The position numbers and the translations under genes are program-made. Below are positions 10,430 to 19,924 of a DNA stretch of 24,585 bases, in pieces. Each line of letters begins with the position of its first letter. Positions within the stretch are counted from its first letter, which is position 1. This DNA is from Multifurca ochricompacta. Lineage: Eukaryota > Basidiomycota > Agaricomycetes > Russulales > Russulaceae. The stretch lies in assembly GCA_022496185.1 (NCBI GenBank), contig WTXG01000413.1, forward strand, positions 1-24,585, in the 5' to 3' direction. A model generated the notes under the pieces. It was not told the DNA's origin and searched no databases. It was given only the letters and a program-made list of their open reading frames with translations.

Positions 10430-11430
10430 GCAATCAGGCATCCAGTAGTCAGGACATACGAACAGAAGAAAGGGATGACCCTGGTCGATGCTATGTCACC
10501 AAAGCATCAGAACTGGCCCAGAAGGCCGTGCAGGGACAGGCCGAGAAAACTTACCATGACGTAGTGCCAAGTGTCTATCAGCGACACTGGAGGGTATTCT
10601 CTGAAGAAGAGTCACAGCGTTTTCCCCCAGAGCGACCATGGGACCACGCCATTGACCTCCTCCCAGATACGCCGCCGCGATAGACTGCAAAGTCTATCCG
10701 CTGTCCCAGACTGAACAGGTGGCACTTACCACTTCCTGAAGAACATCTGGCAAAGGGATACATCCCCCGTCCAAGTCACAGTATGCTTCACCCTTCTTCT
10801 TCATCAAGAAGAAGGACGGAAAGCTGCGACCAGTCCAGGATTACCGGAAGATCAATATGTACACTGTGAAGAATGCCTATCCCCTACCCCTTATCTCCGA
10901 GCTTATTGACGTCATGCGGGATAAATCCCTCTTTTCAAAAATGGACGTACGCTGGGGTTACAACAATGTTCGGATCAAGGAAGGCGATCAATGCAAAGCG
11001 GCATTTAAGACGAACCAAGGACTGTTCGAACCAAATGTCATGTTCTTTGGGCTCACGAATTCGCCAGCGACATTCCAATCCATGATGAATCATATCTTCC
11101 GAGATCTCATCCTCACCGGCGAAGTAGTCGTCTACATGGACGACATTTGGTCGCGACCGCCAATGACTTGGATCACCACCGTAACGAGTACATCAGGTGC
11201 TGGATATATTACATGAACATGATCTGTACCTCAAACCTGCGAAGTGCTCCTTCGAACAGCAAAGCGTGGAATATTTGGGAGTGATTCTGGAGGGAGGGCA
11301 AGTGCGTATGGACCCTGTCAAAGTACAAGGGATTCGGGAGTGGCCAACGCCGACTTGTGTCAAGGATGTCCGTCCTTCATTGGGTTCTGCAACTTCTATC
11401 GGCGTTTTGTTAAAGGATTCTCGGGCATAG
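10430..11430 (+). pseudogene. Reverse transcriptase of element 1 (frameshifted)
   Basis: RNA-directed DNA polymerase. Seen in order: [17 protein letters not shown] (about 10808-10855), [15 protein letters not shown] (first catalytic Asp), [12 protein letters not shown], and VVYMDD with the YMDD box at 11133-11144. Thumb/connection sequence with [18 protein letters not shown] follows from about 11250. Frames change near 10682-10790, just after the YMDD box (about 11148) and near 11380. Catalytic residues are kept, but the protein cannot be read through. Confidence 0.93.
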
Positions 11431-11950
11431 CACGACCACTAAACGACCTCCTGAAAAAGGATGTGCCATGGCTTGGAATGCTGAACAACAGCAGCATTCA
11501 AACGATTAGAGACCTGGTGGCTCAGAACCCGTACTCATTCAACCGGACTAAGTCGTCCCTTCGAGTTAGAAGTGGATGCCTCCCACTTCGCGAATGGGGC
11601 GGTGTTATATCAAAGGGACAGTCTGCAAGTGCTTCACCCCGTGGCATACTACTCAGAAACCTTTTCATCTGCTGAACGAATTACGACATCTGGGACCGAG
11701 AACTCCTGCCATAGTCAAAGCACTACGACATTGGCGGCCATACCTGGCAGGAAATCCCCATAAAACAGTCATCTACACGGACCATTCTAACCTGTTGTAC
11801 TGGAAAGAGCCCCACAAAATCAGCCGACGTGTCGCGCGAGAAGTCCTAGAGCTTGAGGAATACGACTTTACCCTGAAGCACATTGCAGGAAGTCAAATGT
11901 GCGAGCAGATGCGCTATCACGGAGACCAGACATGCACACCGGAGAAGACA
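11431..11950 (+). pseudogene. RNase H domain of element 1 (frameshifted)
   Basis: Degrades the RNA strand of the RNA-DNA hybrid. Recognised from [16 protein letters not shown] (about 11570, first acidic residue), PVAYYSETF, and after a frame change VIYTDHSNLLYWKEPHKISRR (about 11768-11830), then EYDFTLKHIAGS. At least two frame changes occur inside the domain. Confidence 0.9.
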
Positions 11951-11969
11951 TAATGACCATGTAACGTCC

Positions 11970-13230
11970 TACCAGAGAAGTGTTCGCAAAGACAGCCGTA
12001 GTCAGCCTTCATGATATGGACCTGTGGGCACAAGTTTCACAAAACATGAACCCAGAACTATGCCGTTCTGGGCTGATGCACATAACTTGAAAGAGATCAA
12101 TGGTCTCTGGTGGAAGGATGGCGATAGACTGGTTGTCACCGGTGGTGACAACATTAAGAGGGGGGTGATACATTTTCATCACGACCTTCCCTCCGCTGGC
12201 CATCCGGGCATCGCCAACACCTACGCCCTGGCCAAGAGAGACTATTGGTGGCCCAATATGAAAAAGGACATCGAGAGCTACATACGAGGATGTGCATCAT
12301 GTCAAGCAAACAAGGTGAACACCACCCGAAATTCCACCAATGCTCCCCATTACTCCCACTACATCGACCCCTTCCAGACCATCGCCATGGACTTCATTGT
12401 CAAGCTGCCCAAATCACAAGGCTTCGACACTATCCTTACAATCACAGACCATGATTGCTCAAAGCGCCCTCTTCATTCCCTGTAACGAAACTATCACAGC
12501 CGAAGGAGTGGCGAAACTATACCTGAACCATGTATATCGCACTACGGACTCCCTAAGAAGATCATCTCTGATAGAGATACCCGTTTACATCGGCGTTGCA
12601 AGAGCCTATGCAAGACGCTAGATATCACACAGAACATTTCAACAGCATACCACCCACAGACAGACGACAGTCCGAGCGGACGAACCAATGGTTGGAACAA
12701 TACTCCGGTTTTGGTGCAACGGCAGCAGGACGACTGGGCAGAATGGCTACAACGGCAGAATTCGCTCATAACTCGTGGCCCAATGGGACGACAAAATCCA
12801 CCCCTTCTCCCTTATCATGGGCTGGACTCCAGCACCACATGGACAGATAAGCCCATCAATGTCCCGTCAGTAACCGAACGATAGGCCAATGGGAAGAGCT
12901 GCGACAATCGGCCAATGAAAACCTGGTAAAGGCAACACTTCTGGCAGCACAGCCAAGCGCATTCACCCTTATCGGACCAATGACTGGGTATGGCTCGAGG
13001 GCAGGAACATTCACACGTCACACCCCTCGGCCAAACTAGCGCCCCAACGTCACGGACCCTTCCAGATCACAAGGAAGCTGTCAGACGTATCTTACGAATT
13101 GCAGTTGCCACCGAAATGGAAGATCCATCCAGTCTTCCATGCAAAACTTCTGACCCCTTACAAGGAAACCTCCATTCATGGAGAGAACTTCCCGAGACCC
13201 CTGCCTGACCTTATCGATGGCGAAGAAGAA
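11970..13230 (+). pseudogene. Integrase of element 1 (frameshifted)
   Basis: Catalyses insertion of the element DNA. The N-terminal H2C2 zinc-binding domain is in one open segment (12024-12485): a His pair around HFHHDLPSAGHPG and the Cys pair GCASCQ. The first catalytic Asp is in AMDFIVKLP (about 12387). The second Asp and the Glu regions (ISD-type, then SERTNQWLEQ at about 12670) lie in other frames, and the C-terminal WLEGRN...KLAPQRHGPFQI part lies at about 12993-13070. At least four frame breaks. Confidence 0.92.
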
Positions 13231-13382
13231 TGGGAAGTGGAGCACATTCTAGACTCCAAGCGACAGGCCGAGGGCGCAAGCTGTATTACCTGATCAAGTG
13301 GAAAGGTTTCCCAGACTCTGACAACTTGTGGGAACCAGCCGGGGATATTTCTGCCCCGGATCTGATCGCAGAGTTCCACTTA
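13231..13382 (+). pseudogene. Chromodomain of element 1 (one frameshift)
   Basis: C-terminal targeting module of chromoviral integrase, generally thought to bind modified histone tails. WEVEHILDSK is in one frame and YYLIKWKGFPDSDNLWEPA in the next, with a one-base shift near 13262. The aromatic residues of the family (Y/W at YLIKW and W at LWEP) are present. Confidence 0.9.
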
Positions 13383-13480
13383 CACATCCCCAAGCGCCAA
13401 AAACAGTTAAAAGGAGGACAGACTCCCGACCTTTTCCCCAGAACAAAGCTTCACCAGCGACGTCCTACTCACAAACCAAT

Positions 13481-14659
13481 ATGTCCTCATCCTTCATTGC
13501 TGCCTCTGCTGCCATCGATGCCTTCGCTGCCACCACTGTGGTCATGGAAGCCTTCCCCTCCGCTCATCCCTCTACTCGTCCCTCCTCTCCTATTGACTAC
13601 GATGCTGCCGAAGAACGTGTCAAGAACCAGTCGCCCAATCCAGACAATGACTTCACCCACTCTGAAGAACCCCACCCAAACGACCTCCTTGGGATGGAAC
13701 AAGATGATGACGTGCCCGAATTCCATTCTTCGCCAATAATCCCAACTCCTCCATGTACTTTCCGCTAGAGATTACGATGGCTGATGGAACAAAGGAAATA
13801 GCTAAGTACATATTCTACACCAATGGAGGAATGGATGTCGCAGGCTGCATGAAGAAGGACGGGCCCGTTATGGAGCCCCAGTTTATTTGGAAGAACGATA
13901 CACAGGGCGCCTTCATCACACGATGAGCGACGAACAGCTGGGGCACCTCGTGGCCACACCCCCGAGCCTTTGCAATCGATGAGGTGTTGAACGATATGCG
14001 ACTTCCGCATCTCAAAGCTGAAGTAATGAGACTGCGGAAGACCTCACACTCCGCACCACACTCAACACCCAGTACAAGGAGTATGCGAAGCAGATGACAA
14101 GGCTCACGAGGGCATGTTTCAAGTCGAGCAGGAATGACGGAGATTAGAAAAGGTTGGAAATAGGGGACGCATACCAGACCATTGCAGAGAGGTACGCTGA
14201 CACGTATGCCGACCCCTTCCCCCACGATCGCTAGGAGCAGCACCCCAACTGCTGCCTAACCGATTTGAGATGCCACGGATGCATGAGAACCCCGAGGCGA
14301 GACGTGTTGGCGATGCGATAGCAAGTATCACATCAGCTGGAACTGCCCCCTCAATCGCAAATGGTGCCGTCATGTCGCAGCAACCTCCATTGGAGCAGGT
14401 CTGCATTTTCCGGCGCTTGGGAGTCCCCCCACTATTGTCAACCCTTCAGGATGGTGTGGGAAGTGTCTGCGACATAACGCGGGTCATCGTGAACTCGACT
14501 GTCCAGTATCGATCTGTGCCGTCAGTGCGGATGGCGCGGCCCATACGGTTTCCTACGCACACACCAATGGCGGCGGACGAAACTTACACCATGGAGGACC
14601 GAAATCTGGCAGATGATTATGTGGACTTGGTACAAGATGATGATGGTGCGCGTTTCTAG
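13481..14659 (+). pseudogene. Post-pol ORF3 of element 1, zinc-knuckle protein (frameshifted)
   Basis: An extra coding region of ~390 codons between the chromodomain and the polypurine tract, in a position where many Ty3 elements have nothing. The ATG at 13481 opens a 75+ codon stretch rich in Ser/Pro/Thr followed by acidic residues (LLGMEQDDDVPEF). Next comes MYFPLEITMADG...AKYIFYT (about 13754-13820), then MSDEQLGHL (13923), then a charged, possibly helical part. A CCHC knuckle (C-x2-C-x4-H-x4-C, core CDSKYHISWNC) lies at 14305-14346, then a second Cys/His cluster (WCGKCLRHN) at about 14454-14510 and a third CRQCG-type pair. It ends with an acidic tail, LVQDDDGARF. Several frameshifts. The same protein is encoded at 19925-21121 (-). 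Function unknown; nucleic-acid binding is inferred from the knuckles only. Confidence 0.82.
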
Positions 14660-14676
14660 CTGGGTCAGCTCGAGCC

Positions 14677-14690
14677 AGAAGGGAGGGTGA
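14677..14690 (+). promoter_or_regulatory. Polypurine tract of element 1
   Basis: AGAAGGGAGGGTGA directly abuts the TGTTACG start of the 3' LTR, the expected plus-strand primer site. Element 2 has an equivalent tract ending in the same GGTGA. Confidence 0.8.
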
Positions 14691-15267
14691 TGTTACGAAC
14701 AGGGCCCAGCAGCCCTATTTTCTTCACTCTCCCCAACCGGGATCCACTCGTCCACCAACCCTCCATTCCTTATTATGTCCCCCTCCTGGGACCCTCACAT
14801 GCATTGCTTCCATCCCCGTGACCGTTGTTTGAACCTGTGTACCTACTGTTTGCTATGCTTGTTCTTCTTATCTCCTTATCTTTACGACCGGACATTTACT
14901 TAATTCCCTATCAGAAGCAAGGCTTTACGCCGTCTGCTTTCGCATCTTTGGGCCCACATGACTCCGATATCCTTATCTATAGACGCCCATCTGTTTACAT
15001 ATATAAGTCTGTCTTAGCTACACTGTAGGCCTCAGACTCGACTTATTGAATACATCGGTGTTTGTCTTTTGGACTCTCCCTTGAATCCTCTGACTCGTCT
15101 GTCTCAGTGCTTTCGGCACTTTCCGCTTAACATCGTCTTAGGGAACAGCCCCTTCGACTTTGACTCTTTCTCTTGAAACTCCAAGAGGCCTTATTGGTCT
15201 CTTATCTGAAACTCTTGAACCCTGCTGTCGCACAAGTCGTGCAGAACGTCTCACACCGGACGTAACA
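14691..15267 (+). repeat. 3' LTR of element 1
   Basis: 577 bp, TGTTACG...CGTAACA. A hand comparison with 7881-8460 gives roughly 18 substitutions, nearly all transitions, and about seven one-base indels. TATA box at 15000-15006. Confidence 0.95.
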
Positions 15268-15732
15268 ATCGGCCTGACTGCAACTCGAGATTGGCGCGCA
15301 GGTCTGGCTTGAAGGAAAGAACCTGAAAACACATTTCCCCTTGTCTAAACTGGCCCCTCGTCGCTATGGGCCATTTGCCATCTCAGCATGTATTTCCCCT
15401 GTGGCCTATCGCTTAACTCTGCCGGACCACATGAAGATTCATAATGTATTCCATATTGATCTTTTATCACCTTACTTGGAAACTGATGCTCATGGGCCTA
15501 ACTACACGTGGCCCCTCCTGATCTTATCAACCAAGAAGAAGAGTATGAAGTGGATGTGATTCTAAATCATCATACTTATGGACACGCAAAGAAACTCCAA
15601 TACCTAGTCAGCTGGAAAGGTTATCCAGCCAGCAATAATTCTTGGGTCGATGAGGAAGATTGCCATGCACCAGATCTTATCAAGTCGTATGCTAGTTCAC
15701 TATCCAGGCACCAGGGTTGGCACCAGTCTTGA
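15268..15732 (+). pseudogene. Ty3/gypsy integrase tail and chromodomain fragment
   Basis: Begins exactly at the right edge of element 1. The first part reads VWLEGKNLKTHFP, then KLAPRRYGPF and IHNVFHIDLLSPY, the C-terminal integrase region of a Ty3 element distinct from elements 1 and 2. After a one-base frame change near 15510 comes a chromodomain ([12 protein letters not shown], then [17 protein letters not shown]), ending in TGA at 15730-15732. Everything upstream (gag, RT, catalytic integrase) is missing. Confidence 0.9.
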
Positions 15733-16165
15733 GAGGGGGTAAATTCTGATGATCAAAGGCCCAATTTTGCTACTTTTCTTAACAGCTTCCACTTCCAGCA
15801 AATGCTTTGTCAAGACAGATCAAGATTCACATCTCTTATGGGCTTATCCTTAGGCAACTCTCACGATCATGCAACCTAGGCAAAGATCACGCGTTATCAT
15901 TATACTACTAGACAACTCAGATCTAATCTACCAAGAGCATGTTGACAACGGCAGGCGGACCGGACTGGCCGCGATGTTCAAATGCAACTTATATCTTATC
16001 TAATATCACGCGCACCGACCAGAACTTCATGCGACCCTCCAATCAGACAAGATTGGACGCTCTTGATGCCATCGACGACGCGAAGATCTCCACTTTCCCT
16101 GTGTATCACTGACGCGACTCAAATCAACTGAGCTTAGGGCAAGCTCAACCATACAACAGGGGTGA
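15733..16165 (+). other. 3' untranslated tail of the gypsy fragment
   Basis: No ORF of note. A purine run, GAGAGGGGGTAAA, follows the stop codon, and a second purine run, ACAGGGGTGA, ends at 16165. The second is followed by TGTGATG, matching the GGTGA|TGT polypurine-tract/LTR junction seen in both other Ty3 elements, so the segment is read as the 3' internal tail of the same fragment. Confidence 0.45.
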
Positions 16166-16560
16166 TGTGATGCTTTTTGTCAATGTAACGGTTTGTGATG
16201 CGTTTGTGACGCGCTTGTGACAGTTTTTTGACCCACGCGCGTTCGACTTTTGTTTTCAACGTTTTTGACACTTCTCACTCCGAGTCATGTGACTGGAGCT
16301 GATGGATCTTTCTTATCTAATCGCTAAATTCCTCGGACTGACTTGATTGACACTGATCTGCTTTTGGAGTGGGTGCAACACCACTTACAATTCCTGCTTC
16401 AGTTCCCACTAGAGATTCACATGTATATTTACTATACTACATTCTACTTTACTTACAAAGACACTAGAATACTTGTATTTAAGTAGGACACACTGGAGAG
16501 ACAGACTTTAAGTCTGTTCTCTTGTATCTAATACAGGTCTACTGTTCTTCACCAGAACCC
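16166..16560 (+). repeat. Probable LTR, right edge undefined
   Basis: Starts TGTGATG after a polypurine-like run, with no clear CATCACA-type end. It includes TGTGACG/TTTGTGACG-like repeats and a TATTTAAG box near 16477. It could be the 3' LTR of the gypsy fragment, or part could be the 5' LTR of the following copia element; I cannot separate the two. Confidence 0.4.
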
Positions 16561-16801
16561 CCTTGAACTTCCTAAGCTGCAACTTAGGAAGCCTTCACCC
16601 CAGAACCTCCAGCAGGGCCTATTGCCTCTGCTTCAACTCGTTTCTTGCATGTGTGCCCCTCTTGCTTTGTGTGGGCCTTGAACCTTGAACGCAGCCCTTG
16701 TGGTTTGCCTTGACACCTTGAATCGACACGTGCCCCTCTTGTATCTTGTGGGCCTGCAGCTTGAATGACGACTGACACAGCAGAGACCTGGCTGTGACAC
16801 C
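16561..16801 (+). other. Leader before copia gag with hairpin and internal repeat
   Basis: Contains a perfect 9 bp hairpin, CTTCCTAAG/CTTAGGAAG with a 6-base loop (16568-16591). It also has an imperfect repeat built on GTGCCCCTCTTG (16652-16663 and 16729-16740). Probably the copia 5' untranslated leader. No primer-binding site was identified. Confidence 0.45.
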
Positions 16802-17566
16802 ATGGCACCTGCATTCACTTTCCCACTCTCTGCTGCAATCGAGATCCTAGATGGATTGAACTGGCAGTCTGGTCAGCATGTATGATGGCTCTGTTCTGTT
16901 TGAATGGCATCTGGAACCACCTGCTTGAAGACAAGCCTGCTAGCCCTCCTGCTGACTGGGAGGCTACTGAAGGTGTTCTCTTAGCAATCCTTGAGCTCTA
17001 TGCTCAGAAGGATGTCTGGACAGCCATGGCAGATGATACTAAGTTTGTCACATGTAAAGCAAAATGGACCGAGATCAAATGATCTATGGGGGAGTCAGAT
17101 CTATGTCCACATTCATACTTGGTCTGCCCTCACTGGCACCACGCTGGATGAGTCCTCCCCCATGCTCCCGCAATTGCAGAAACTCAATGATGCCTGCATC
17201 ACACTGAAAAACAACAAGATGGAGATTTCAGATCTCCAATTTAGTTTCATCCTGATCAAAGCACTTCCTGAATCATACTCCACCGTTGTGTCCACCATAT
17301 TAGCATCCGGATTGCCAAAGGATCTTACCCCTCAGACTATCCAAGAGCAGATTCTGAATGAGGAAGGTTGTCAATCCAGTGGTTCCGCCTCACTCAACAA
17401 AGCCATGCCCATCAAACAAAAACATGACAAGAAGAATACCAAATGTTTCTACTGTCAGAAGAAAGGGCACAAGGCTGTAGAGTGTTGGAAGAAGAAAAAG
17501 GATCTGGAGGAGAAGAAGGGATGGAGACTGTGCAGGCCAGTAACAAGGCCGTTAATGCACATCTAG
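16802..17566 (+). pseudogene. gag: Copia gag (frameshifted)
   Basis: ATG at 16802 in a CCATGGC context, then MAPAFTFPLSAAIEILDGLNW, typical of copia gag starts. A base is missing near 16869. The next frame (16882-17082) has the WEATEGVLLAI and VWTAMAD region; a third frame (to 17566) carries LQKLNDACITL, LIKALPESYSTVV and a CCHC knuckle, CFYCQKKGHKAVEC, at 17444-17485. The product would package element RNA. At least two frame breaks make it non-functional. Confidence 0.9.
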
Positions 17567-18010
17567 CAGTTCAGACAGCGTCTATTGTAGAGATAGGCGA
17601 TGACAATGACGATCTCCATGTTTCCCTTTACTTGGCTGTGCAATCACATTGGATGATGAATTCCGGCACAATGCATCATATCACCCCAAATTGGTCTGAC
17701 TTCATTCAGTATACTCCAGCAGCTGGCATTGTATGCCTGGGAGATAACTTGAATGTGTGACAAATTGGGGTTGGGACTGTGGTATTCAAGACCACTGCAG
17801 GTAGTAGAGGTTCTGAGATCACCCTAAGCAATGTGCTGCACATACCAGATGTTACGATGCATTTCATTTCTATGTGTGCACTTGCTCAGAAGGGGGCTCA
17901 AATCTCATTCACAGATAAAATTTTCACAATCTCAGTCCGAGACCGGACAGTAGCACAGGGTTACCTGGAGGACAACCTATACTGGCTGGATGCCTCCATG
18001 GCTGGACTCA
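17567..18010 (+). pseudogene. Copia protease region, catalytic Asp replaced
   Basis: HWMMNSGTMHHIT occupies the place of the copia protease signature, in which a DSG triad is expected. Here the codon at 17659-17661 is AAT (Asn) instead of an Asp codon. TGA at 17758-17760 (after GDNLNV) breaks the frame in this domain. TLSNVLHIPDVTMHFIS, typical of the region after the protease, follows. Cleavage activity should be lost. Confidence 0.82.
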
Positions 18011-18774
18011 ATGCGCATGCTCAAATGTCGCAACCTATCAACATCTGGCATCGCTGCATGGGGCATATGTCATACAATGCCCTCAAGTGGTATCATGAAT
18101 CCATCAAGGGGATATCATTGGATGCTCTGATCATCAACATCAGTCGCCATGCCCTGGGTGTGAGCTCGGGAAACACATGTGACTCCCCTTCAAGTCCTCT
18201 CACAAGCGATTGGACTGGTGGCTACAGGTCATTCACAGCAATCTGGCCGCCTGATGCAGGTTCAGTCTATTCAAGGTGTGCTCTACATTGCAACATTTAT
18301 TGACAACTACTCTAGACATGGTGTGGTCTACTTCCTCAGATTCAAAGATCAGTGTGCAACAGCATTTTGGAAATTCCTAGCTTGGGCTGAGACTCAATCT
18401 TTGGAAAAAATGCTGGCCTTGCACTCAGATTGCAGGGGGAGTACATGTCAGGTGCACTTAGAGCTGTACTGGATGAATGGGGGATTGAGCATAAGTTGAC
18501 AATGCCAGGATTGCTGCAACAAAATGGCATAGCCGAGAGATGGAATAGGACCATCATGGACAAGGCACACTCTATGCTACACAGTGCTGGCCTGTCCCTT
18601 GGCTTCTGGGAGTTGGCAGTGGACACTGCCATTCATACTTACAACAGAACTCCCACCCGAACTATAGGTTGGCACACACCTCACAGCTCTGGAGTGCTGG
18701 TCACACTCCAGACTCTCTTATTTCCGTGTCTTCGGATGCAAGGCATATGTTCATGTGCCTGAGAACAAGTGAAG
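18011..18774 (+). pseudogene. Copia integrase (frameshifted)
   Basis: The GAG-pre-integrase motif WHRCMGHMSYNALK is at about 18046-18087 (His/His of the zinc-binding part). The core follows: ATFIDNYSRHGVVYFLRFK (about 18291-18347), a HSD segment with a one-base shift at about 18424, then GIAERWNRTIMDKAHSML with the expected catalytic Glu. At least three frame breaks. Confidence 0.9.
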
Positions 18775-19302
18775 AAAGCTCAATCCAAGATCAATTGAGA
18801 TGATGCTTGTTGGGTATGAGCTGGGTTCTAAGGGTTACCAGCTATGGAACAAGAGTACCTGAGCAGTTGTCCTGTTGCATGACATGACATTTGATGAACA
18901 CTCCTTCCCATTTCAGGACAATGGTGAGCTGTCTATTTGTTCTGATCAACCTAAGGCCCTGGAGGGGCCACTGGCCATTACATTCCCTATGGCTGTCCCT
19001 ACACAAACTCAAGGGGAGGTCGATCCACCAAGGATGCCATCCCCTGTTGCCACACAGCAAACCCCAAGTTCTGGTAATACAGTCTGGGCTACCCCACCTT
19101 CATGCCCCACAATGCAAGAGCCCCTGCCCCACATGCCACACAACTGGTTTCTCCGGACTCAGCGACCATTGTCCCCACTTTGGAGGACATGCCCCCTTGG
19201 AGACTGCAAGAGAATCCTTGCAGGAATCCACGTTACTTTGGCAATGATAATGCTGAGTTAGGTGAGGATGGGCAACTCAGGCATCATGCTTTGCTTGTGG
19301 TG
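18775..19302 (+). pseudogene. Copia integrase-RT linker, cut at the right edge
   Basis: EMMLVGYELGSKGYQLWN-type sequence (typical of the copia pol segment after integrase) is followed by a long proline-rich linker at 18890-19230. The linker ends in an RNPRYF-like stretch just before where RT should begin. The sequence stops at 19302 against the Ty3 LTR. Frames change several times. Confidence 0.75.
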
Positions 19303-19893
19303 TGTTACATCTGGTGTGGGATGTTCCACATGACTTGTGTGATAGCATATTGTTCAGAATCAGATAAGAAACCAACAAGGCTTCTTGGAGTTCAGGTGGA
19401 ATGAGCCAAAGTCAAAGGGGCTGTTCCCTAAGACAATGTTGAGCGGAAAGGTGTCAGAAACACCAAGAGGAACGAGTCAGAGATCCAATGGGAAATGTCC
19501 AGGGAGACAAGCACCGATGTATTCAATAAGTTGAGTCTGAGGTCTACAATGTAGTTACAGTGGACTTATATACATAATCAAATGAGTGTCTAAAGATAAG
19601 ATAACGTGGAGTCATGTGGGCCTGAATATACAAAAGCAGAGGGCATAGAGCCGAGCTTCTGATAGGGAATTAAGTAAGTGTCCGTTGTAAAGATAAAGAT
19701 AAGAGATACAAGATAAGAGGTCAATCATAAGCAAAGTGGTGCAAACAAGGATAAAGGCAATCACGGGGAAGGGAGCAGGGCATGTGATGGGTCCCAAGAA
19801 GGGGACATAATCAAGAAGTGTAGCATAGGGGATGGGCAGGATCGTCACTGGGGATCATGAAGAAAAGTGGCTTGCTAGGTGGGGATCATAACA
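19303..19893 (-). repeat. 3' LTR of element 2
   Basis: 591 bp, reading TGTTATG...ATGTAACA on the minus strand. It aligns along its whole length with the element 1 LTRs (shared TATATAAGTCC region, CAGACTC.ACTTATTGAATACATCGGTG block and CTTAGGGAACAGCCCC block) but is clearly diverged, so it is a sister family. TATA box at 19566-19572 (-). Confidence 0.9.
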
Positions 19894-19909
19894 TCACCCC
19901 CTCTTCTGG
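19894..19909 (-). promoter_or_regulatory. Polypurine tract of element 2
   Basis: On the minus strand CCAGAAGAGGGGGTGA runs directly into TGTTATG of the LTR. It is the equivalent of the element 1 tract at 14677-14690. Confidence 0.8.
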
Positions 19910-19924
19910 TTCTAGCAGACCCAG

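Larger units (their letters stand above)
7881..15267 (+). mobile_element. Ty3/gypsy chromovirus, element 1 (degenerate, both LTRs)
   Basis: The 7.4 kb element has paired LTRs (7881-8460 and 14691-15267) and the order gag, aspartic protease, RT, RNase H, integrase, chromodomain, extra ORF, polypurine tract. Integrase after RT/RNase H and a chromodomain at the end identify a chromovirus of the Ty3/gypsy (Metaviridae) group. Numerous one-base frameshifts break gag and pol, so it should not be autonomous. There is no target-site duplication: the five bases before 7881 are CACGC, the five after 15267 are ATCGG. The element is related to the minus-strand element at 19303-24280. Confidence 0.95.
16802..19302 (+). 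mobile_element. Ty1/copia element, 5' part, interrupted
   Basis: The order gag, protease, integrase without a preceding RT identifies Ty1/copia (Pseudoviridae type). Frames break repeatedly. Coding similarity runs to the bases just before 19303, where the LTR of an opposite-strand Ty3 element begins. The copia RT and RNase H are therefore missing here and would be expected beyond that element, outside the window. Confidence 0.92.

Noticed and set aside
15733..15760. LTR start right after the chromodomain stop (at TGATGATC)
   Set aside because: The purine run there is plausible, but the junction at 16165/16166 matches the GGTGA|TGT pattern of the other two elements better.
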